Source: Trogon surrucura
Taxonomy: Eukaryota > Chordata > Aves > Trogoniformes > Trogonidae
DNA length: 64,000 nucleotides
Reading direction: 5' to 3'
NCBI GenBank assembly: GCA_020746105.1
Contig: CM036618.1
Location: 4,232,501 to 4,296,500, forward strand
Part shown: in pieces, positions 54,622 through 64,000 of the stretch
Layout: every line of letters begins with the position of its first letter
How positions within the stretch are numbered: the stretch's first letter is position 1
Made by a program: the position numbers and the translations under genes
The notes under the pieces: generated by a model
What the model was told of the DNA's origin: nothing
Databases searched by the model: none
The model's input: only the letters and a program-made list of their open reading frames with translations

Positions 54622-55800
54622 GCAGAGCAGTGGATGTGGTCTACCTTGACTTCAGTAAAGCATTTGACACAGTCTCCCACAGCATCCTTGCTGCTAAACT
54701 GCAGAAGTGTGGTCTAGACTCTCGGGTAGTGAGGTGGACTGTGAACTGGCTAAGGGGAAGAAGCCAAAGAGTCGTGGTCAATGGGGCGGAGTCTGGTTGG
54801 AGGCCTGTATCCAGTGGAGTGCCTCAAGGGTCGGTACTGGGACCAGTATTATTCAATATATTCATCGATGACTTGGATGAGGGACTAGAGAGTACTATCA
54901 GCAAGTTTGCTGATGACACCAAGCTGGGAGGAGTGGCTGACACACCAGAAGGCTGTGCTGCCATCCAGCGAGACCTGGACAGGCTGGAGTGTTGGGCGGG
55001 GAAAAATTTAATGAAATAGAACAAGGGTAAATGTAGGGTCTTGCATCTGGGTAGGAACAACCTCGGGTTCCAGTATAAGTTGGGGAATGACTTATTAGAG
55101 AGTAGTATAGGGGAAAGGGACCTGGGAGTCTTGGTGGACAGCAGGATGGCCATGAGCCAGCACTGTGCCCTTGTGGCCAGGAAGGCCAATGGCATCCTGG
55201 GGTGTATTAGAAGGGGGGCGGTTAGTAGGTCAAGAGAGGTTCTCCTTCCCCTCTACTCTGCCCTGGTGAGACCCCATCTGGAATATTGTGTCCAGTTCTG
55301 GGCCCCTCAGTTTAAGAAAGACAGGGAACTGCTGGAGAGAGTCCAGCACAGGGCAACTAGGATGATGAAGGGAGTGGAGCATCTCCCTTATGAGAAAAGA
55401 CTGAGGGAGCTGGGGCTCTTCAGTTTGGAGGAGACTGAGGGGTGACCTCATTAATGTTTACAAATATATCAAGGGTGAGTGTCACGAGGATGGAGCCAGG
55501 TTCTTCTCGGTGACAACCACTGATAGGACAAGGGGTAATGGGCTGAAACTGGAACATAAGAGGTTCCGCTTAAACTTGAGAAGAAACTTCTTCTCAGTGA
55601 GGGTGACGGAGCCCTGGCACAGGCTGCCCAGGGAGGTTGTGGAGTCTCCTTCTCTGGAGACATTCAAGACCTACCTGGACATGTTCCTGTGTAGCATAAT
55701 CTAGGCATTCCTGCTCTGGCAGGGGGATTGGACTTGATGATCTTTCGAGGTCCCTTCCAATCCCTAACATTCTATGATTCTATGATTCTATGATTCTATG
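54622..55800 (+). mobile_element. CR1 retroposon, longest copy of the young subfamily here
   Basis: It shows reverse transcriptase parts ([38 protein letters not shown], catalytic FADD) and then the C-terminal domain and a four-unit ATTCTATG tail. The frame breaks at a TAG near 55018 and at a 5-bp loss near 55430. It is inserted at the tail of the preceding CR1. Confidence 0.9.
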
Positions 55801-58800
55801 AAAACATGTAGGTCTTTAGGCCCATAAGATCTCTGAGTGCTCACTGAAGTTGGTGGAGATCCAGCACTCAAGTCAGTCACCTACACTGGCATCTGTTAGC
55901 GTCTGGGATGCTCTGGGGTACCTGAGACACCCACACCAGGCTGGTAGATGTGACGCCAGACCTGTGTGCCCTTTTGCTGCAGCAACTGGAGGTCAGGGCT
56001 GATAACTCGGGTATCTCAAACACATCTGCTGTGTGAACAACATCATGCTGATTACATTGGCAGCTAGACTTAATGCTGGCCTTGTCCTGTGCCTGTGAAA
56101 CCTGCTATGCTCCTGGTATCACAGCCTGCTGCAGCTTATTTACTCTCTGATTGGAAAAGAAGATTTCATTTCATTTTATATAGTTTGAATCTGCAAATCC
56201 TTCCTTTCTCCCTATTTTTTTTTGTTTAAATGCTGTTTTTTTCCCCACAGCAGATGGACACAGCCCACCTTGTGTTTGCAGGGCTAAGCTCTCCCACCCA
56301 GCTGCATGGCCTCATCCAGACACCTACTACAGATGCTCCCTGGCATGTGACCACCTCAAACCATGCTGAGGCACAGTTTGGCAAATTGCTAGTTTGCTGA
56401 TAGCACAGGTGGGTGTCTGCTAATGGTGAGCCTGAGCTTCACGTGACTTGACTTACTCGTGTAGATAAAACCTCTGAGGCCAGACCCATTTTGTTTTCCT
56501 GACATTGCCCCTGGAGCAGGGCTGTGGCAGGTTTGCACGTGGCATTGGTTTGCACGGAATTGCTGGGACAACCTGGACGTAAAGGTCTTGCCCAACACTC
56601 TGAGAGCTCAGCTTCTCTGAACAGGAGCCCATCTGACAGCTGTTCTGCTCCTGATTACACAGCTCCATTCACAATGGCATTTTTATGGCAGAAGCAGAAG
56701 ATTTAATTTCCCTCTGGTGCTCCCTGCCAAGCAAACCCTGGCCTGTTGCCTGGGAACAGCAAACAAATCCCAGCGTGGGGGATGTTCATGCCGTGCTTTG
56801 ATGAACTAACGTCTCCAGTTATTCATGGGGTTTGTGTTGGTTGACAGACTGTGCACGAGGGTAGGGCTCTACCCTGGCTGTCCATAGGGCTTCAAAGACC
56901 CCAAACATACCCACTGAGATGTCTAGATGATTTCTGCATCTCCCTTAGGAGCTGATATAGGTCTGCTAGGGTAGTACTGAAGAATCCCTATTTTTGTAGC
57001 CACCTGAGCTCTGAGAGGTACAGCTGGAGTTCAAGGCTCCGACAAGTCTTTCCCACAAAAATCCTCTTCCTCATTTGACTTTCTCCCACAAGAGCAAAAT
57101 CTTAATGTCTTTTCCAAGTGGACAACTGATCTGATTTAAACTCTTACCAGCCTGCGTCTCTTAAGGGTTGGTAGACTTCACTTCCTCATTTTTTTGGCTA
57201 CTTCCCCCTGGCCTGACTGTCCCCTCTATTCCTACACACAACCCTGCAGCAAACAGGATGGATTCAGATGAACTCCACTGAATTCACTTCCTTTTAAACT
57301 CTGAGAAATGGTCCTGGGTAGGCAAGACTGCTGGCCATGGGTGGAAGTCCTACGGCTGTCGCAATGGGGATGACTTTACCAAGTGCTTTCATGAACATCT
57401 TTTGACTTTTGGATATAAAGGGCTGGAAAATAATGTTTGAGGACATACATGAGTGTGGCCTCATGGTGAACAAGAACACACAGGTGGATATTTCTGTGCT
57501 TTGTGGATGAACACGGTCACTCATTCAGAGGAGCTCAGTGCTTCCTCCTCCACAGGGTTATGGGATATGCCAACCTGGGGGTAATTAGTCTGAGCAGCAT
57601 TCTCTATCATACACTTACACTAACGCATCTCATACTCTTGTTTAAGCAGCTCCTCATGAGCTCTGCTGATGGCTGGGTGCTCTGCCTCACGCCAGTTAAT
57701 GAGTCAAGAAACCACATCAAGAATTGGTTGTGTAGGGCTGATGACCTGGACCAAGGTGTCATTCTCCACCCTCCGCCGTGTCCTCAATGCTTTCTGTCCT
57801 CTGTGCCAGACCAGGTAACTGGAAGGGAAATAATTTTATTCATCAAGCAGAAATGATGATGAGTTCTTGTTGATTTTTTTTTATGGGCTGTGTTTTGGGT
57901 GAGGGTTTTTTTTTTAAGGTTATTTCCAAGCAGGCGAGATCAACAAGCAAGGAAACACAGTGGGGGAGGGAGCATGACCATGCCTTTCAGCAGCAACCTG
58001 CATTTATATTACTGTCAGAGAGACAATGTTGTCTATAAACTGTCTGAACATTTCCGCCTTCCCTGATTGAAATTTGGCCAAGACGTCACAAATGTATAAG
58101 GGGCAGAAGGCCCAAAAATGGGCAGGGAGAAACGCGAGGTGAGCTGCACGAGCCCATGTTTCACTGTGTTAGGAAACCAGACTGTAAATATGGTGATGGC
58201 TGAGCATCCTCCAGATAAGAGGCGCGTATCACCAACGTTGCAGATGAATGTGAGAAATAAAGTGTTTGATTTGGAGAGGTGCCTTGATTTAAAAACCTGC
58301 CTGTGCTGTGCTTGTCCATCAGTGTGCGTCAGAGAGACGGGCTGGATCTGGGGAGGAATTTGGCTCCAGATTCAACCCTGTCTCTGTTTTCAGCATGGGT
58401 TCTCAAGCCAACAGCCAGCTCTAGGTTATCCGACTCTCCTGATGGTTCATCCAACTTCAGGGGATCTGCAGGGGAGCTCTGGCATCTCCCTGTGTGTGTT
58501 GATGTCCTGGATTCTATTATGATGACCTGAGGAGAATAGCTGGGCTGCTTGCAGGAGAATGGAGCTGCTCGGGTGAATTAATTGTTGGACCTCTGGCAAT
58601 GGGTCCTGCCCCTGTGAGGTCAATGGGAATTTTCCTGTTTGAGTCATCCCAGCAAGAATTTCACGTCCCAGGGAAGACTTTTCCCTGGCTCTGACCAACG
58701 CCTCAGCTAATTGGCATAGCTCTCTCATTACATCATTGTTTTCTTGCTTTCATAGAAATGACTGACCCAGAGGGAAATATTTTACCTGGAAAGGGAGACC

Positions 58801-59261
58801 AAGAACTAACTGACAAAGGCAGGGGAGTGTCAAAATTTCTTGCTGAAAGAACACAGGAGCTGGTGGATTTAGGCTGATGCTGCTCATAGGCAGAAAGCCA
58901 TTTGGTGCAAACACACAAATTGTTTTGGGCTTATGCTGGGTAATTACAGGGAGCACCAGAAATGCAGTCTGTGGGTGAGAAGAGCAGCCAGCCACCATGG
59001 TTAAAACAAGGAAGCCTGAGGTCTTCCTTGGTTTTGCTGCATTGTGGAAGAGGGGGGAATCTGGGACAACCCTGCTGGGCTTTGTGTTTTCTAATCTAGG
59101 TGAGGGAATCATGGCTGATGGACACCACATTCCTGTTATGAACCCCATGAGCAAAGGGGTCTGTCTGTATGTATGTAGGGAATCCCTGCTCCTTTTCTGT
59201 TCCTTATTTCTCTGGCCAGCCCTTCCCTATGACTGTAAAAACCTGGCACAGCTCAGAAAGG
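55801..59261. other. Between AvBD13 and AvBD12, no gene seen
   Basis: No supported gene. One 25-residue cysteine-rich frame at 56073-56150 was considered and rejected as a defensin. Confidence 0.35.
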
Positions 59262-59415
59262 AATCCTAGAATCCTAGAATCCTAGAATTCTAGAATGGTT
59301 TGGGTTGGAAGGGACCTTTAAAGGTCATCTAGTCCAAGCCCTGCAGTGAGCAGGAACATCATCAACTAGATCAGGTTGCTCAGGGTTGGACCTGGAAGGT
59401 TTCCAGGGACGGGTA
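59262..59415 (-). mobile_element. CR1 3' end fragment downstream of AvBD12
   Basis: It shows ATCCTAGAATCCTAGAATCC then GGTTTGGGTTGGAAGGGACC, the reverse-complement CR1 end, about 300 bp beyond the likely AvBD12 poly(A) site. Confidence 0.75.
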
Positions 59416-59715
59416 GTTGGTAGGAAGAGTAGTTTGAAGGGGGGAGATTGCCTGAGAAACACAGTCCACACTCACCTTTATGTCAAACCAGGTAGCTTCT
59501 GCACAAGAAGTAATGGAAAAAAAAGGCTTCCCCACTGCAACTGTTTTCTCTGGGAAAGGAAATAAAGAGACAGAGGCACCCTGCTCTGCTGGGAAGGTGT
59601 GGGCTGCTGTGTTCACTCCTGGTCAGTGGGATAGTGGGCATCCCACCACCAGCAGTTTTGCAGAGTGTCAGTAGGAGTCACAAAAGGGTACTTGCTATTC
59701 AGTTACAACTTCACG

Positions 59716-59721
59716 TTTATT
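59716..59721 (-). terminator. AvBD12: Candidate AvBD12 poly(A) signal AATAAA
   Basis: AATAAA on the minus strand lies about 295 nt past the AvBD12 stop and is the first such hexamer I see downstream. Confidence 0.45.
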
Positions 59722-60013
59722 TCTTTCAGGTTAGAATAAAGGCAATTTCTCACCTGTGCATGACAGGTAACAATCAGATATCAAAATGGGCAATAAATAG
59801 TAGCCCAAATTTTTTCTTGTCACAGTGTTTCCTAGAAAGTCTCAGAGAAAGCAAAAAGCAACATATTCAGAAGTCCACAGGTGAATCCACAGCCACGTTC
59901 TCCCAGGAGAGCAATAGTAACAGAAAGGCACATTTCCTTCCCAACAGAAGGTTCTTTCTTTTTAATAGAGCCTGTAGCTCTCCACATGCTCTAGTTTCCT
60001 CCCTGGGGAATCT

Positions 60014-60162
60014 TCAGCTCTTTGTGGTAGTGGGTGACAAACTCTTGCAGCAAAGAATGATGGGTTCAAAGCAGTACCTAGACAGATATTCACCAGAAAC
60101 GCAGTTCCCAACTCGACACAAGCCCTCTTCGTGGTTACAGTTGTCTGGTCCATGAGCATCTC
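60014..60162 (-). CDS. AvBD12: AvBD12 mature-peptide exon
   Basis: The acceptor is CTTCTTTGTCCAG. The exon encodes the six-cysteine domain and the Ser/Thr-rich tail SLSPTTTKS before TGA. Cysteines sit in [15 protein letters not shown] and LCC. Confidence 0.94.
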
Positions 60163-61358
60163 CTGGACAAAGAAGCAGCAAGATGATGAATAAAATGCAT
60201 GAGGCTTTCTCTGACACCATGTGCCTGGTGAGCCAAGCCAACACTGAGAGCATCACGTAGATCATTGTTTGAGCCCATTTCCTCTTGTCCTATGCTAGTA
60301 ATACTTCTCTCAAGTTCCTAAAGATAGGATGGGAGGAAATGGGCTCAAGTTGCATCAGGGGAGGTTTAGATTGGATATTAGGAAAGATTTCTTTACTGAA
60401 AGAGTTGTGAGGCACTGGAACAGGCTGCCCAGGGCAATGATGGAGTCACCATCCCCGGAGGTGTTCAAAAAACAGGTAGATGTGGGACTTCAGGATATAG
60501 CTTAGTAGTCATGGTAGCATTGGGTTGATGATTGGACTTGATGATCTTAAAGGTCTTTTCCAACCTCAGTTATTCTATGATTCTATGGAGCCTGGGCATG
60601 CATGGCTGCAAAGAGCACACCCAGGATTCCTGTTCCAAATGACAGCTTCAGACATGTGTGTTAAAACACCCAAGTTGGAGAGCCAACCTCATGATTTGTG
60701 TTGGAAGGGACACTAAAGATCTAGTTCCAACCTCCCTGCCATGAGCAAGGACACCTTCCACTAGACCAGGTTCCTCCAAGTCCAGTCCAACCTGGCCTTG
60801 AACACTTCCAGGGAGGAAGCATCCACAACTTCTCTGGGAAACATGTTGGTGCTTCACCACTATTACAGTAAAGAATTTCTTCCTAGTATCTAATCTAAAT
60901 CTACCCTCATTCAAGGAACATTTTGTCATGTAATTGTTTTTTCAGAATGTTGCCAAAGACCATGCACAGCAGGTCAGAGCAGTTGTCCTCACCTTACCAA
61001 GGAAGCAACTGCAGCCTGAGAAAAGACAGAAACATTTTCCCAGAGCACAAGATATCCCCTCTAGGTCTTCTCCAACTAACCTGCTCCTAGACAGGCAACA
61101 ACGTGCCCCATTTTCACAGTCTTTTCCCTGCTCATTTTTGCATTACCCCAAGGGATTAAAACAAGTCTTTTGCCAAAGTGTCTGACCCACTGTGCCACCC
61201 CCCCCTCCCGCCGAGTATCTATAACATTTTAGCTTGATTACACAGTGAGGAAAGTTTACTCCTGTTCCCAGATATCTCTGTTTACCACCCTTGGCCTTCC
61301 TGGTCTTACCGTGACTGGTCAGGGAGATGAAGATCAAAATGAACCAGAGGATCCCCAT
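60014..61358 (-). CDS. AvBD12: Avian beta-defensin 12, two coding exons
   Basis: Exons 61358-61310 and 60162-60014 (TGA) join through a phase-1 intron and give 65 residues, the usual AvBD12 size. Known role: secreted beta-defensin, in this subfamily less basic than most and reported to attract immune cells. Seen: signal peptide [17 protein letters not shown], then [20 protein letters not shown] with the rest of the six-cysteine fold spaced C-x6-C-x4-C-x9-C-x6-CC, and a tail [10 protein letters not shown]. The REGION after the third cysteine ([11 protein letters not shown]) matches the chicken AvBD12 pattern as I know it. Two in-frame ATGs lie upstream in the same open frame; I chose the third because it directly starts the signal peptide. 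The intron holds several CR1 pieces. No defect is visible. Confidence 0.93.
60269..60348. repeat. Imperfect inverted repeat, 25-bp arms, AvBD12 intron
   Basis: Arms at 60269-60293 and 60324-60348 match as reverse complements at about 22 of 25 bases (core GAGCCCATTTCCTC against GAGGAAATGGGCTC). It lies at the left edge of the CR1. Confidence 0.6.
60336..60590 (+). mobile_element. CR1 3' end in the AvBD12 intron
   Basis: It shows GGTTTAGATTGGATATTAGG, CTGCCCAGGGCAATGATGGA and a tail TTATTCTATGATTCTATGG. It is antisense to AvBD12. Confidence 0.85.
60690..60935 (-). mobile_element. CR1 3' end in the AvBD12 intron, opposite orientation
   Basis: Minus-strand CR1 words ([20 protein letters not shown] type) run from a 3'UTR at 60690 to 60935. 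It is an older copy without a clean tail. Confidence 0.75.
61095..61163 (-). pseudogene. Possible decayed beta-defensin-like segment in AvBD12 intron
   Basis: On the minus strand one frame reads Cys, five residues and a stop, Cys, KNEQGKD, Cys, ENGAR, Cys-Cys. The end (G-x-x-C-x5-CC with Gly between) resembles the last three cysteines of beta-defensins, but the spacing before it is short by about two residues, one cysteine is missing and a TAA interrupts it. It could be a dead defensin exon or chance. Low confidence. Confidence 0.2.
61310..61358 (-). CDS. AvBD12: AvBD12 signal-peptide exon
   Basis: ATG at 61358-61356 followed by [15 protein letters not shown] plus one base, then donor GTAAGA. 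The open frame extends 28 codons upstream to another ATG at 61442-61440 and one at 61430-61428, but those add a basic, non-hydrophobic leader. Confidence 0.88.
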
Positions 61359-61472
61359 TGCTTTAGTTTTGCTGGAGGATCGCAGGGCTGAGCGGGAGAT
61401 TTTGTAGAATCCTCTGCGTGCTGCCAGCATCCTGGATGGCATCCGAGAAGAGGGAGGGAGTAGGCAGGAGTT

Positions 61473-61480
61473 AATTATAT
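61473..61480 (-). promoter_or_regulatory. AvBD12: Candidate AvBD12 TATA-like element (TATAATTA)
   Basis: On the minus strand TATAATTA lies about 115-122 nt upstream of the chosen ATG. A start about 30 nt downstream would lie near 61450. The role is inferred from spacing only. Confidence 0.35.
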
Positions 61481-63407
61481 TCCCATCCTGGGAGCAGCAT
61501 TTGCTGCCTAGAAACCCTCTGTGTCGTTCTGACCCAGTGCTGTGGTTCCAAACAATGCTGCGTTGCTTCGAGTTCGCTGGTTATTGACCCCCCCGAGTCC
61601 TCTCCCTGGCAGTTGGCATTTTGGACTGGTAGACTGCCAGTTGCAGGCAGCTCGGTGGAAAAAGAGTCTCAGGGGGAATCCTCTACCCTTCACCTTCAAC
61701 CAGTACAGTCCTCAGAGAGTTGATGGGTGGGAGGATGACAACCTGCAAGGAAAGACTCCCGAGGAGCTGCAAGGAGGAGAACGGTGCAGGCGAGGAGTGA
61801 TTCATGGTTTTTATCTGAGCTCGTGTGAATATTTTCTCCAGCTGAATCCTGGATGTGATTTATTTTTTCCTGCCTAAAAGGCCATTCCTGCTTTGGCTTC
61901 TGAGGAATTTGGGAGGCTTCATTCCTGAGCATGATGAGCACACAGCATGGGTGGAGGAGGTAGATGGTTAGCTCAGCAATGCACCTCTCCGTGGTGACTA
62001 TGTGATGGATATGCAGCTCTTGCTGTGAAATAAGCCTGTGATATTCCAGCTACTCCTGCCTGGTCCTGGTATTGCCTGTCTTGTCAGTTGTGTCAATAGA
62101 ACTCTGTGTGAATACATCCTATAGTGGATGATGAAAAATCAAGGCTAAAAATCGCCTTCTCCCCAAAAAAACATGTAGTTCAGCTGCTCTTAATAGTGTC
62201 AAAGTTTGCTGTGCAGGACCAGCAGGCATGAAAAGCTTGATTTATATCCCTCAAGACTGGAGTTTTCTGGGTGGGCAACAGTAGCAGACAAGACACTCAG
62301 CCCAGCATGATACTTGAGGAGACATCAGTGTTCAGCTGTGGACAGCCGAGTTTGGCCCTAATACCAAGAAGGATGAAAGACAGATATTTTCTTTCTCTAT
62401 GCTCAGATGGCTTAAAGCATCTTGATTAAAAGCTGACCAGTTCTGATCTAGGGCAGGCAAGTGCTGGCAAAACCCTAATTTTCCCTGTCCACCTATTAAT
62501 CTCATTATGTCATTACTCCATGGTCACCTGCTGGACCAGAAACAGGTCCAACCACCTCCTTAGCATGAGTATTAGTCACTTAGGAGTGGGTCTACGGCAA
62601 GGAACTGGTCTCTGACCTTTACACAACTGTTTGCTTATTGTAGTGTTTGGACTTGCATCTCTGGGCTCCGTGGTGGGCAACCTTGCAAGGCAGGTCTGGC
62701 AAAAGATCTCGTAGCTGTGGGCCGTTTTGTGCTAGATATGGATCTTGGTGGAAGAGCAGAGTCAGCAGACTGCCTGCTGCAGTCTGATAATAATTTCCAG
62801 GTGAGCCTGCTCAGGTTTTGCAAAGAAGGGAATTTTTCTACCCCCTCTCCACAGGCCATTTTTTGATATGTTGTTTTTCCAGTGCATTTCCACTTGAGAA
62901 GAACGGTGTGGACTTGATTTTTCCCTGTAGCCCCTTAACAAGCAACATCACTCTCCTCATCTTCTTTATGCCTTATAATTGATGACAAAGCTTGACTTGT
63001 CCCACTGGTCACTGGGTGAGGATGAGATGTACCCTTTCTTGAAAGGGTTGTAGGACTGCTTGCTCCTCTTTGCTGTCTCTGAGACTGGAAAGTATCTGGT
63101 AGACCAGGACCCTTCTCTTGCTGTCCCAGATTTTGGTGCATTCAGTAAGGATGCAGGGAAGTGAAAAAACCCCTGAGCTGGAAGATAACCTTTCTTGCCC
63201 ATGGCCCATGAGAGTGTGTATCAGGTCAGCTGTGCAAAAATTTGGAGGGTCTTTTGCGATCTAGAACCATGGAATCATAGCGAGGACAAAAGAAGGTACA
63301 TGCACATCTGTACGTCTTTTGTGGCTGCATGATGGGATGAGAGGACGCGTGGAAGGGGCAGGACATCTTGCAGTCTTGCCAAAAATAAACCCTATGGTTC
63401 TTTTCTT
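61481..63407. other. Upstream of AvBD12, no gene seen
   Basis: No supported coding exon. The next defensin of the cluster is not reached in this window. Confidence 0.35.
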
Positions 63408-63590
63408 TCTGCCTGCGTGACCCAGAGAAGTTGTAGAAGCCTCTTCCCTGGAAATGCTCAAGGCCAGGTTGAGGGGGACTTTGAGCAACCTGGTCTAGTG
63501 GGAGGTGTCCCTGCCCACGGCAGAGTGGTTGGAACTAGATGATCTTTAAGATACCTCCCAACCCAAACCATTCTGTGATTCTATGATTTT
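63408..63590 (+). mobile_element. CR1 3' end fragment
   Basis: It shows CCCAGAGAAGTTGTAGAAGC, GGTTGGAACTAGATGATCTT and CCATTCTGTGATTCTATG. Confidence 0.8.
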
Positions 63591-64000
63591 GGAGACAGCA
63601 CTTGCTGAAAGGGGCTTGTCTCACTGGCAGCACACACATAACAACGAATTGTTAGAATTTGTTAAAATTCAGGTTTGAGGGAACTTCAAGAATCCACTCC
63701 TCTGCCTAAAGAGTGGCCGTCTTAAAATCTCCTTTCTCCCTAGGACATGTAGCTCATTGAACAGTCTGCTTTCCACAGACCATCAGGGTTGTGTCAACAA
63801 GATATTTTTCTCCTTTTATTCTTTTTCTTGGAAGAGCCACTTTTGTTTCAGGACTGAATAAGGGCTTGTGTGTTCACACATGTCCGACTTCTCCAGATGT
63901 GTCACTTGGCTTTCTTTGTGCACAGGCCTTACTGTGCTCGTGTCATTCAACCGTCAGAGCCACAGTGGAATGGTGGAGTGACCTGAGAGCAGCCTCTCAC
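63591..64000. other. Right end of window, no feature seen
   Basis: Unique sequence without a supported gene or repeat. Confidence 0.35.

Noticed and set aside
56073..56150. A 25-residue plus-strand frame with five cysteines (ending ITACCSLFTL) between the two defensins
   Set aside because: The spacing C-x1-C-x2-C-x7-CC does not fit any defensin class I know, it lacks a sixth cysteine, and it has no signal exon. It is probably chance.

Overview
This is a vertebrate nuclear window, almost certainly from a bird. It carries split genes with GT-AG introns, very dense chicken-repeat-1 (CR1) retroposons whose 3' ends carry the typical ATTCTATG-type tandem tail, and two avian beta-defensin genes beside CTSB. 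Two copies of a tRNA-Ile-headed, CR1-tailed SINE resemble the SINE type described from passerines. That hints at a passerine or a lineage sharing the SINE, but the species cannot be fixed from sequence alone.

Layout. About 1-11.15 kb (+ strand) holds the last six coding exons and 3'UTR of FDFT1 (squalene synthase); its first exons lie left of the window. From 15.4 kb or 16.5 kb up to 27.45 kb (- strand) is a complete cathepsin B gene (CTSB): nine coding exons, a likely 5' noncoding exon and a CpG-island promoter near 27.4 kb. FDFT1 and CTSB converge tail to tail. Between them are a long CR1 with a 569-codon open reading frame, a second CR1, and a retroviral solo LTR nested in that second CR1.

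From 27.7 to 50.4 kb I find no gene. The stretch holds CR1 copies, one SINE, a (TA)n run and a ~715-bp compound pyrimidine array, (TTTCC)n followed by (TCTCC)n. The beta-defensin cluster starts at 50.6 kb with AvBD13 (- strand, two coding exons) and continues with AvBD12 at 60.0-61.4 kb (- strand, two coding exons). The rest of the cluster would lie to the right. The order FDFT1-CTSB-defensins matches the arrangement around human 8p23.1 and the chicken chromosome 3 locus.

Function. FDFT1 makes squalene for sterols on the ER membrane. CTSB is a lysosomal cysteine protease. AvBD12 and AvBD13 are secreted cationic antimicrobial peptides. They are neighbours by conserved synteny and are not a pathway. 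I saw no clear undescribed system. The best leads are a defensin-like cysteine pattern inside the AvBD12 intron, an AvBD13 that stops right after its last cysteines, promoter motifs at both defensins, the nested SINE and LTR insertions, and the large pentanucleotide array.
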